From UBA6623 sp965238125 (GTDB lineage: Bacteria; Acidobacteriota; Terriglobia; Bryobacterales; UBA6623): a DNA stretch of 64,000 bases. Made by a program: the position numbers and the translations under genes. This document shows positions 54,475 through 62,002 of the stretch, piece by piece. How positions within the stretch are numbered: the stretch's first letter is position 1; the number at the start of each line of letters is the position of its first letter. The DNA lies in assembly GCA_965238125.1 (NCBI GenBank), contig OZ250179.1:310001-374000 (forward strand). The letters are read 5' to 3'. The notes beneath the pieces were generated by a model. It was not told the DNA's origin. It made no database searches and saw nothing but the letters and a program-made list of their open reading frames with translations.

Positions 54475-56715
54475 TTAGAACCAATACTTGGTCTTCTTGG
54501 CCCACTCGCTTTTCGGGTAGCGGCGGTGCAGCAGTTGAAATGCCGCTTTCGAGAAATCGGAAGTCGCCTCATCCACGCAGCCGAAACGCGTTGTCCGAAC
54601 GGCGTGGTGGAGGGCCTCGGGCACTCGCGGATCTTCGGGGGCTTCTTTGGCCCACTGGATGGCCTGGGCGCTTAGGTAGTTGGGGCCGGTTTCAATCGTC
54701 TTAAGCTCCTGGATTTGGCGTTCGGCTTCCGCTCGGTCGGTTGCACTCAGGAAGGCCGGCCCTTCAACCGGCCGGTCGGCTTGCGTTCCGAGCGTCCGCT
54801 GGGCGTTGGGGTTTCGTCGTCGGTGCTCGGCAAGCATTTGGTGTTCCCGGTTCGACCTGAGCGAGTTCAATGTCTCGTCCATGCCGCACCACCAGTTGTC
54901 TCGAAGAGCGTCAATTTCGTCGACGGGGGTGCGGCGCACGGTGGAGACTCGAAGAGCCGGTCGGATGCCCGGATGCCGCAGCACCGTAAAGAGGAACGCC
55001 CGCTTCCGCTCAGCCGGGTCCGCCGCCGCCGCCAAAGCATCCAGGTCCGCGGCCGCGGTCGGCCAATGCTCCCTCACGAGCGCCGTAAGCCGCCTCTGGA
55101 TCTCGGGCTCGTCGATCAATCCGGCGCGAGCCCACGCCGCGATTGCGATCTCTTTGCGAATGGGCGCGGGGATCAATTCGCTTTGGGCGGCTTCTTCGAG
55201 CAACGTCAAGGGAAGTCGTCCGTTGAACACCCGCAGGGAATCGTGGTCGAGGAGAATAGGCGCCTTCGGGTTTCTTCCGGAGTACCACCCGCCGGTGGAG
55301 GTTCTCGGGGCGAAGCGTAGGAACTCGTCAAAGCTCCGGGCCAGCGGCATTCGAAGAGCCAGGAACTGGTTTCGCGAGACCGCCGGCAACGTTGTGTCGA
55401 GCAGCTTGTCGAGTTCGTCGCGCAACTGTTGCACCCGACCCAGGTCGGCGAGCAAGAGGAAACGATAGTAGCCGGCGGTAAGCCGCCCCGGCGACGTTTC
55501 CGGGACCGCCGCAGCGGCTTTCAGGACTTCGTCGAGATCCGGGTGATCGGAGTTGATCTTGGTCAAGACGGCGACCAGCCAATGTAGCCCGCCGGTTCGC
55601 TTCCACTGATCGATCGATCGATCAAGGGCGTCCTTGCCGGCTGCGGGGAAAGTGCGGATCCAGCGGGTAAGATCATCCTCGAGATCGGAGCCGTAACCGC
55701 GGTCGAGTAGATAGTGGTAGTCCGTCCACACCGGATTGATAGGGGTCTCCGGGTTCGGTTGCAAGAGCAGGCTTGCCAGCTCTCCCATGCGCTCGGTCGG
55801 ACGCAGTCGGGCCGCGACGAACCCTTGCAGTCCCTCGGCGGAAGCGTGTCGCTCGGCTTGGTCGGGATCGTCGAGGACGGCATCGAGAAGCTCCACGGCC
55901 TTGGCGAAGCTTTCGTCGCCGATGTGATTGCGCGGGGTTTCGAGCGTGGCTTGGCGAATCCATGAGCGGGCGGCTAGATACGTGCCCCACAGCCGCCAGG
56001 GTGAATCGTTGTCGTGCCCGATGGCTTGGAAGCGCGCGGCCACCTCGTCAAAGTGTCCGGCGTAGAAGTGGGCGGCGGCGATCTGATAGGCGCGATCGGC
56101 TCGAATCACGGGGGGGAGATCCGCGCTCGCCTCGGGAGGGATATCCTCGCCGTTTTGACAATTGGAAAACACAATGTCCTGCGCCTCGACCCAGGCTTTC
56201 ACTTCCTCGCTTCCCGGTCCGAATTGCTCGGTGCGTTGTTCGAGTGTCGCCGCGGCGGTGCGAAAGGCGTGATCGGGGCAATTGAGGAAATACTGCCACT
56301 CTTCTCCCGGCACTTTTCGACGGTCAAAGCGCCAATCGCGCTTTCTAGAGATACGAGCTCCACCGAGTGCGGATTCCCAAAGGTCGATGCCCCGTTGAGG
56401 TCTTGCCCGGTTGTTGGCTCGGGCAATCTTGGGCTGATATTCAGCCTTGGCTTGGTCGGTGAATCCGATCCCGGCCAAGTGCCTGTAGGCGAAGAAAAGG
56501 TAGGCGTGTCGAAACCCGGGCTTGACAATACCGAGGTCTCCGCCAGCATATTCTTGGAACGGCAGGTCGGGGCGGTCAAGGTGCCTGAATGAGGGCGCGG
56601 GCCGGCCGCCGCCGCAGGCGAACTGGATTTCGACTACGACCGCGTAGGTCGCGAGAACGGCGCAAACAGCGCACCAAAAGCGTGCCTTGGTTGCGAAGTA
56701 GGTCTTCACTGCCAT
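54475..56715 (-). CDS. Large exported hypothetical protein, helical-repeat-like
   Basis: 746 residues from the ATG at 56715, chosen for GGGAGG 9 bases upstream. N-terminal signal-like segment (FWCAVCAVLATYAVVVEI) with a following Cys-Gly-Gly-Gly. The rest has no catalytic motif I recognise; helix pairs such as RAYQIAAAHFYAGHFDEVAARFQAI and a C-terminal AAFQLLHRRYPKSEWAKKT suggest TPR-like solenoid structure. The start overlaps the end of the DUF3142 gene (10 bp), so the two are coupled. Function unknown; pairing with DUF3142 suggests an envelope role. Confidence 0.75.
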   Translation of the reverse strand: MAVKTYFATKARFWCAVCAVLATYAVVVEIQFACGGGRPAPSFRHLDRPDLPFQEYAGGDLGIVKPGFRHAYLFFAYRHLAGIGFTDQAKAEYQPKIARANNRARPQRGIDLWESALGGARISRKRDWRFDRRKVPGEEWQYFLNCPDHAFRTAAATLEQRTEQFGPGSEEVKAWVEAQDIVFSNCQNGEDIPPEASADLPPVIRADRAYQIAAAHFYAGHFDEVAARFQAIGHDNDSPWRLWGTYLAARSWIRQATLETPRNHIGDESFAKAVELLDAVLDDPDQAERHASAEGLQGFVAARLRPTERMGELASLLLQPNPETPINPVWTDYHYLLDRGYGSDLEDDLTRWIRTFPAAGKDALDRSIDQWKRTGGLHWLVAVLTKINSDHPDLDEVLKAAAAVPETSPGRLTAGYYRFLLLADLGRVQQLRDELDKLLDTTLPAVSRNQFLALRMPLARSFDEFLRFAPRTSTGGWYSGRNPKAPILLDHDSLRVFNGRLPLTLLEEAAQSELIPAPIRKEIAIAAWARAGLIDEPEIQRRLTALVREHWPTAAADLDALAAAADPAERKRAFLFTVLRHPGIRPALRVSTVRRTPVDEIDALRDNWWCGMDETLNSLRSNREHQMLAEHRRRNPNAQRTLGTQADRPVEGPAFLSATDRAEAERQIQELKTIETGPNYLSAQAIQWAKEAPEDPRVPEALHHAVRTTRFGCVDEATSDFSKAAFQLLHRRYPKSEWAKKTKYWF

Positions 56716-57431
56716 GACTTTGCCTCCCGAATGGCTTCTCGCGCCTTGTTGCGGCTCCACGGTCCGTCATGAAATATATACGTCCGACGCCGCGCCGGCC
56801 TTTCGCCCAACGCTTCGTAGGTCGCGATCCCGAGGCTTTGCCGGCATACCGGAAGCGAGAAGTCCCGGCCTTGGCCCAGGCGCGTCCGGACGATCCTCTC
56901 ATCGGGGCCCATCTCAAACAACATCGGAGTCGCATCGGCAATGGGCAGATCGCGAATCCAGGGATCGCCGAGGCACCACGACGCCAAGGCCGTGATCATG
57001 AGCGGGAGTTGAGGTTCGCGGCGCCTGTCGAGCTCAAGCAGCAAGTCGCGGTAGAAGGCGCGCTCGGACGTCGTCGCGTCGAAATCGATCTGCACGGCGT
57101 CGGCCTGGTCGGAGAAAGTCAGCCGCTCGATCGCGTCGGCGGTTTGCTCCACCTGGCTTGCCGACAACTCGGGGTTATCCGTTTCAATTCTCACCACAGG
57201 GATCAGCGAAGCGCCGGGGGCGGTTTGCAGCGGCTGAAACCGGGGCTTGACGATGACTTCGTCGCCCCCAAGCACGATCGTTCCCGCCAGGAATGCGACG
57301 CCGGCTTCGGAGGGGTCGAGGAAGCGCAAGTCTTCGGGGCGCTCCCAAGCCCACAAGAACACGGACGGTGTGCCCGGAAGAGGATCAGTGGCGCGCGGTA
57401 AGGCCCAAGAGAGGACGAGAGTGCCCAACAA
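56706..57431 (-). CDS. DUF3142 family protein
   Basis: 241 residues. Short signal-like N-terminus (MLGTLVLSWALP), then FLWAWERPEDLRFLDPSEAGVAFLAGT, QIDFDATTSERAFYRDLL and LPLMITALASWCLGDPWI, which fit the DUF3142 pattern of a TIM-barrel-like protein with conserved W-E and D-F-D motifs. Role unknown. Translationally coupled to the large exported protein downstream. Confidence 0.75.
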   Translation of the reverse strand: MLGTLVLSWALPRATDPLPGTPSVFLWAWERPEDLRFLDPSEAGVAFLAGTIVLGGDEVIVKPRFQPLQTAPGASLIPVVRIETDNPELSASQVEQTADAIERLTFSDQADAVQIDFDATTSERAFYRDLLLELDRRREPQLPLMITALASWCLGDPWIRDLPIADATPMLFEMGPDERIVRTRLGQGRDFSLPVCRQSLGIATYEALGERPARRRTYIFHDGPWSRNKAREAIREAKSWQ

Positions 57432-57825
57432 CCCAACCGCCGCCGCGACCGACGGCCCGGCGGAGGCGACTCAAAACGGCGACTGGGGAATCGCCCGAAG
57501 ACATTGACTCTATGCTAGTCGAAACGGGTTTTTGCGCGAACGTTTTTCGGGGCTCTTTCTTACCCTTTTGGGACGCGGGTCCGGGGATAGGTACAGGTCC
57601 GTTCCATGAACGGGCGGCATTCACAAGACCGCCACCAAAGTGGGTGTCGGCGACGAGGCAGTTGGATGACGGGCTTCGTTCCTTTCGCCCTGTCAGGGCT
57701 CGATCTTGTTTGATTCCGTACCTGGGGTTCCGCCTTCGGCTCCACCCCAGGCTATTATTCCTACGCCGCTTCGCGGCTGAGATCGTTGCGGTTTCACCGA
57801 GCGCAACGGGGTCAGGGTGGGAGGG
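57432..57825. repeat. Intergenic region with reverse-oriented composite repeat
   Basis: 394 bp. At 57707-57785 the reverse strand reads the modules CAGCCGCGAAGCGGCG, ATAGCCTGGGGTGGAGCC and GGAACCCCAGGTACGGAAT, a partial copy of the dispersed repeat. The rest (57432-57700) shows no gene or clear signal. Confidence 0.55.
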
Positions 57826-58599
57826 CTATTCCGTCACGAGTTTGGTGATCAGTTCGGCGGGTGTGCGGTCGAAGAGTTGCGGCTCGCCTTCGGGCGGTTT
57901 GGGTGGGGCTCGAATTTCGTGTTCGACCCGCTTGAGGCTGTGGCCGGCGGCGAACAGCGGCTTGTTGAAGTGACGGCAACAAAGAGCCAAAGGCAAGGTG
58001 CCGATCTTGTGAAGGATCGCGCCGGCGGGGTCGAAAGTGTCGATGCCGACGAGAGCGCAGTCTACCTTGGGCACGACGTTGCCCATGGCGGCGTCGGGGG
58101 TTAGGTGGACTTTGAGACCCGGCAAGCCGGTCGATTTTAGCTGCTCGGCGAGTTGGGCGCCCTCTCCGCCCGGGCGCGATTCGAGCACATACACCGTCCC
58201 GATGCCCAGGGCCTCGACGGCCGCTCGCACCGTCGAGCTATTGCTGAGCGTGATGATGGTCGAGCCCGGTGCCACTAGGGGCTTCAGGTTGCGCGCGATC
58301 TGAACATTGCCCTCGACCAATGAGCGTCGCGCTTGCTCGATGCGCGCGCGGGTGGGGCCATCTCCGCTTCGATCTGATACGAGCAGGGTGGCGACATTCG
58401 AAACCGTCGCGATGGCGCGGTGCATGGCCGACAGGCGGTCGGCCAACTCGTGGAGGTCTCGCCCGGCGGCTATCCAGCCGTCGGCGATTGAGAGGGCCTC
58501 AAGCGCGAGGTTGACCGCGCCCGAGACACGGTTTCGTTCGAACCGATCGAGACGGGCCTCTAGGTCGTTCGCGTCGATTGCCTGCTTGTTGGCGGGCAT
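57826..58599 (-). CDS. IF-2B-related (eIF2B alpha/MtnA/R15P isomerase-like) protein
   Basis: 257 residues. The C-terminal Rossmann-like domain has STIITLSNSSTVRAAV, the typical VYVLESRPGGEGAQLAEQL, VDCALVGIDTFDPAG and IGTLPLALCCRHFNKPLF, matching the initiation-factor-2B family that includes methylthioribose-1-phosphate and ribose-1,5-bisphosphate isomerases. The N-terminal helical domain is present but divergent. The MtnA catalytic Cys/Asp pair is not clearly kept (D at VGIDTF is), so the exact substrate is open. Confidence 0.82.
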   Translation of the reverse strand: MPANKQAIDANDLEARLDRFERNRVSGAVNLALEALSIADGWIAAGRDLHELADRLSAMHRAIATVSNVATLLVSDRSGDGPTRARIEQARRSLVEGNVQIARNLKPLVAPGSTIITLSNSSTVRAAVEALGIGTVYVLESRPGGEGAQLAEQLKSTGLPGLKVHLTPDAAMGNVVPKVDCALVGIDTFDPAGAILHKIGTLPLALCCRHFNKPLFAAGHSLKRVEHEIRAPPKPPEGEPQLFDRTPAELITKLVTE

Positions 58600-58647
58600 G
58601 TGTCGATATCACGGGCGGACCGGCCGCCCCCGGGCAATGGAAAGACG

Positions 58648-59757
58648 CTACAGCTTCCTCGCCTTTATCGGCACGCCGCCCAGATGGAAGGTCAGTCCGG
58701 TCGGCCTATCCTTGGCGTCAAGATCGAAGACCACGCGGCCGGCGGTCCAGCGCAGTGAGAACTCCTTCTTCGAATGGGTCATCAATTCGAGTTTCGGCGG
58801 GCCGATCACCACGAAGAACATTTGCGTGCCCTCGCGCTTGATCTCGTAAAAGGCTCCGGGCGCCGTTTCATACTTGCCGACATAGCGCTCGAGCACGTTC
58901 TCGCTCATGGTTACGATCGGTTGTGTGTCGTCGCTCGTCGGGCCGGGTCGAACCCACTCGTCCAGCTCGCGGACCCAGACGTTGCGATAGCGAACCGGGT
59001 TGCCGTGATCTTGAAGCGACAGCGGCAGGCGGTCGGGATGGGGCCAATAGGGCCTGTTCTGCAGCCACTGGGTCGGTCCCCGGATCTCTTCGTTGTCTTG
59101 CACCAACACGCCGTTGTGGACGACGGTGGCGCGGGCGGGCTTCGCGACGCGGCCGTCGCGCTTGAAACGCGGACGGCGGAAGTAGATGTCGTAGCTCTGC
59201 CATTCGCCCGGCCCGCGGCTCGCGTTGACCAAAGGGGGATACTGACCGTAGATGGCCGCGGCCTGGCCGTCGGCGTAGGTGCGGTTGCTGCGGGAATCGA
59301 GCACTTGCACCTCGTAGAGCCCCATCAGAAAGACGCCGCTGTTGCCGCGTCCCTGGCTGTTGCCTTGGACATTCGCCGGCGACGCCCACTCCAAATGCAA
59401 CTGGATGTCGCCGAATGTATCGCGCGAAAAGGCGTACCCGGCCCCCCGGACCGATTCCATATATCCGTCCTTGGCGATCCATTTCGACGAGGAGCCGTCG
59501 GCGGCGCGCCATTTGGAAAGATCACCGCCGTCAAACAACACGACGGCGTCGGAAGGCGGCGGGAAAGGAAGCTGCAAAGCCGACGAGACGACGCGCGGGG
59601 GCGTGCGTTTCATGTCGTGCGCTTTCCAGCGCGCCGGATCTTGGGCGGCACTCGGCATGGCGCCGCCGAGGCAGAACAGCCCGAGGGTGAGCAGGGCCGC
59701 TGAGCGGCGGGCGGCGAGCGCGATGGTCTTCAGATTGGAGGGAGGTTGGAGTTTCAT
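58648..59757 (-). CDS. Secreted DUF1080 (3-keto-disaccharide hydrolase) domain protein
   Basis: 369 residues from the ATG at 59757; a much longer open frame upstream is non-coding in appearance. Signal peptide around residues 16-38 (SAALLTLGLFCLGGAMPSAA). The DUF1080 jelly-roll domain (about 66-275) shows VVLFDGGDLSKW, FGDIQLHLEWASP, GRGNSGVFLMGLYEVQVLDS and LPLSLQDHGNPVRYRNVWVREL, all hallmarks. A small extra C-terminal domain (ERYVGKYETAPGAFYEIKRE) resembles DUF3471-like add-ons. Members act on glycosidic or 3-keto-glycoside substrates in the periplasm. Confidence 0.9.
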   Translation of the reverse strand: MKLQPPSNLKTIALAARRSAALLTLGLFCLGGAMPSAAQDPARWKAHDMKRTPPRVVSSALQLPFPPPSDAVVLFDGGDLSKWRAADGSSSKWIAKDGYMESVRGAGYAFSRDTFGDIQLHLEWASPANVQGNSQGRGNSGVFLMGLYEVQVLDSRSNRTYADGQAAAIYGQYPPLVNASRGPGEWQSYDIYFRRPRFKRDGRVAKPARATVVHNGVLVQDNEEIRGPTQWLQNRPYWPHPDRLPLSLQDHGNPVRYRNVWVRELDEWVRPGPTSDDTQPIVTMSENVLERYVGKYETAPGAFYEIKREGTQMFFVVIGPPKLELMTHSKKEFSLRWTAGRVVFDLDAKDRPTGLTFHLGGVPIKARKL

Positions 59758-60039
59758 TTCGAATGGTCCTTGGTCGATGGGGGAACAGTTGCCTCTCAAG
59801 ATAATCGCAAAATTGGAGTGGCGGCGGTGGCTGTGTCGCCACGACCGGTACCACGGCAGGCCTTGAGGCGCGCGCCACGTTGCGCGCGGCGAAGCCTTGG
59901 TTTCGTGAACCGTGAGCCGTGAACCGATGCTCGCTTGCCTCGTGCGTCGTGCTCGAGCGCCGCGTACAATCGTAGGCGGACCTCGGCGCGGCTTTGACGC
60001 TGTCGGTTCGGACCCGGCGAGCCCGGGCAAGGAGAGAAT
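59758..60039. repeat. Intergenic region with a short dispersed repeat
   Basis: GTTTCGTGAACCGTGAGCCGTGAACCG at 59900-59926 is the reverse complement of the unit at 51763-51790. AAGGAGAG at 60028 is the ribosome site for the MaoC gene. Nothing else seen. Confidence 0.55.
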
Positions 60040-60504
60040 ATGCCGGCAACAGTCATCACAGACCTTGAACAACTTCGCGGCCTGGTTGGCAGTGAGGTCG
60101 GCGTCACGGATTGGAAGACGATGACGCAAGAGCGCATCAACGTCTTCGCCGACGCTACCGAAGATCACCAGTGGATCCACATCGACGCCGACCGCGCCGC
60201 GACCGAGTCCCCGTACGGAACGACGGTGGCGCACGGGTTCCTGAGCCTCTCGCTGCTCTCGGCGTTCATCAAGGACGTGGTGAATGTCAGCGCCAGGTTC
60301 AACCGCGGCATCAACTACGGACTCAACCGAGTCCGCTTCCCCGCGCCCGTGCCGGCGGGTGCGAAGATCCGCGCACGGGTGGGCCTTCAATCGCTCGATG
60401 AAATCGAGGGCGGGTTGCAGTTCGTCTGGGACGTGCGGGTCGAGGTCGACGGGTTCGATAAGCCGAGTGTTGTTGCCGAATGGGTGACGCGCGCGTATCG
60501 GTGA
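60040..60504 (+). CDS. MaoC-like (R)-specific enoyl-CoA hydratase
   Basis: 154 residues, a single hot-dog domain. Hydratase-2 signature ERINVFADATEDHQWIHID gives the catalytic Asp and His, followed by GTTVAHGFLSLSLLSAF and GLNRVRFPAPVPAGAKIRA. This matches the NodN/MaoC group that hydrates trans-2-enoyl-CoA. Strong AAGGAGA ribosome site. Stands alone, so the pathway (beta-oxidation, PHA or other) is undetermined. Confidence 0.9.
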   Translation: MPATVITDLEQLRGLVGSEVGVTDWKTMTQERINVFADATEDHQWIHIDADRAATESPYGTTVAHGFLSLSLLSAFIKDVVNVSARFNRGINYGLNRVRFPAPVPAGAKIRARVGLQSLDEIEGGLQFVWDVRVEVDGFDKPSVVAEWVTRAYR

Positions 60505-60617
60505 GGGTGTCCGCCGGGATACTTTCGGGCCGGGGCGATGCCAAGCTCCTCCTCGCCGCTTTGTCGAAAACCCAAAACGGGGTCCGGGTCCGTGAACAGT
60601 CACCAAGGGTTGCGAAA

Positions 60618-60642
60618 GGGCAGGCCTGGAGACCTGCCCCAC
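60618..60642. repeat. GGGGCAGGTCTCC hairpin repeat unit
   Basis: GGGCAGGCCTGGAGACCTGCCC followed by CAC, reverse orientation of the 12587 unit. Lies between the convergent MaoC and HbpS-like genes, where it may act as a two-way terminator. An identical unit is at 61390-61414. Confidence 0.65.
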
Positions 60643-60644
60643 TT

Positions 60645-61139
60645 TTATTCGCCCGCTATATCGGCCAGCTTGTCGACGCCGGCTTGGGCGATCATGCCGT
60701 CTTGTTGGGCCGTCACGCCGCTGACGCCGATCGAGCCTAGTAAGTCGTCGCCGGCTTTCAGCGGAATACCGCCTTCAAAGGGCATTGCTCCCGGCAGGGC
60801 CAGCAGCGCGGTGGCCCCGTTGGATACGGCGTTGCCGAAAACTTTTGTCGGGCGGCGGTAGGCAACCGCGGACTCGGCCTTCTTGATGGCGACCTCAATG
60901 CTGCCGGTCTGCGCGCCGTCCATGCGTTCGAGGTAGAGCAGGTTCCCACCGTCGTCGAGAATGGCGATGACGACCTTCCAGCCGTTCTTCTTAGCATGGG
61001 CTTCCGCGGCGGCGGCTACTTCCTTGGCGGCCGAGAGCGTGAGGGCTTTCTTGGTCGCCAACCCGGCGGCGGAGGCGCCGAGCACCGACACCAAGAGTGC
61101 GATTACGAAACGGCTGCAATGTCTGGCTACGGTTTTCAC
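60645..61139 (-). CDS. GlcG/HbpS family secreted protein
   Basis: 164 residues from a GTG at 61139, chosen because GGGAGGATA lies about 7 bases upstream. Signal peptide FVIALLVSVLGASAAGL. The GlcG/HbpS domain follows: TLSAAKEVAAAAEAHAKKNGWKV, VIAILDDGGNLLYLERMDGAQTGS, AIKKAESAVAYRRPTKVF, PFEGGIPLKAGDDLLGSIGVSG. The family includes haem-binding HbpS and proteins linked to glycolate or corrinoid use; the export signal suggests a periplasmic binding role. Confidence 0.9.
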   Translation of the reverse strand: MKTVARHCSRFVIALLVSVLGASAAGLATKKALTLSAAKEVAAAAEAHAKKNGWKVVIAILDDGGNLLYLERMDGAQTGSIEVAIKKAESAVAYRRPTKVFGNAVSNGATALLALPGAMPFEGGIPLKAGDDLLGSIGVSGVTAQQDGMIAQAGVDKLADIAGE

Positions 61140-61389
61140 GGATATCCTCCCTGTGGCGAAACGGCCTGTTGCGACGCTCCCGGACCGGAGCGACCGAGCC
61201 CACACATCCTAGCAAAAACGTCAGGCCGCCAAGGGCGTCAGGCGGCTCGTATTTCGTGGCTGATAGGCTTTCACGCGCTTCGCCTTCCACGGAGTGGGAA
61301 CGCAGGCCGGCGACGCTGATCGGGCGGCGTAAGCAGGGGGGGCGAGGAATGGGTAGGGGGAACGCGGCCGGCGTGGAGGGCGGGTTGCC

Positions 61390-61414
61390 GGGCAGGCCTG
61401 GAGACCTGCCCCAC
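61390..61414. repeat. GGGGCAGGTCTCC hairpin repeat unit
   Basis: Same 25 bases as at 60618-60642. Lies 33 bp past the stop of the 61447 gene (minus strand). The surrounding 61140-61446 gap has no other feature. Confidence 0.65.
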
Positions 61415-61446
61415 TGGGGGTGGGGCACTTATTCGGTCGGCGCCCA

Positions 61447-61974
61447 TCAGTTTTGCGGGCCGATTTTTTCGGCGCGACCGGCGAGGGGGGATACGGCGCC
61501 TTGGCCGCAGATGGCCACGCCGGTATCGCGCAGGGCGACGAGCAAGTTGTAGAGCAGCGCGTAGACCACTTGCTCGTTGACGGTCTGGTTACCGGGAAGC
61601 TTGAAGGTCGCCGGCAGCTCTTTGGACACGCCGATGCGCACTTGTTGGAGCAGGTCGCCGTCCGTATCGCGGCAGTTGGCCAGCGTGAGAGGCGTTTGCA
61701 AGACCGCTCCCGACAGCCCGTCCACATAGAACTGACATCGAGAGAACCAGCCGACGTTGGCCGGATCGCCGGCGTCGAACAGGACGAGGGGGTCTTGGGT
61801 TGCTTGCGGTTTGGCCTCAAGAGTCAGGGCACGGTCATTTTCTTCGATGTTGCAATCGAAACCGGCCTGAGAAGCCAGGTTGTGGATCGTCTCGTGATCG
61901 GGTTCCAGCTCGATCAGATCCCGTTCCCCTGCTTGGACAAACTTCACGACCTTGATCTTACCACCGCCCCTCAA
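61447..61974 (-). CDS. Hypothetical protein
   Basis: 175 residues from a TTG at 61974; a GTG at 61947 (VKFVQAG) is an alternative start. No signal peptide. The sequence has charged N-terminal HETIHNLASQAGFDC, VLFDAGDPANVGWFSRCQFYVDG and a C-terminal EQVVYALLYNLLVALRDTGVAIC. It does not match a family I know. It ends a run of minus-strand genes downstream of the DUF1549/1553 gene, 28 bp away, and may be cotranscribed with it. Confidence 0.6.
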   Translation of the reverse strand: MRGGGKIKVVKFVQAGERDLIELEPDHETIHNLASQAGFDCNIEENDRALTLEAKPQATQDPLVLFDAGDPANVGWFSRCQFYVDGLSGAVLQTPLTLANCRDTDGDLLQQVRIGVSKELPATFKLPGNQTVNEQVVYALLYNLLVALRDTGVAICGQGAVSPLAGRAEKIGPQN

Positions 61975-62002
61975 GAATCCTTCGAACGGCGTCGGGTGGG
62001 AG

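Noticed and set aside
58648..60642. 664-codon frame extending far upstream of the DUF1080 gene
   Set aside because: The first ~295 codons cover the MaoC gene in antisense and an intergenic repeat; the signal peptide at 59757 marks the true start.
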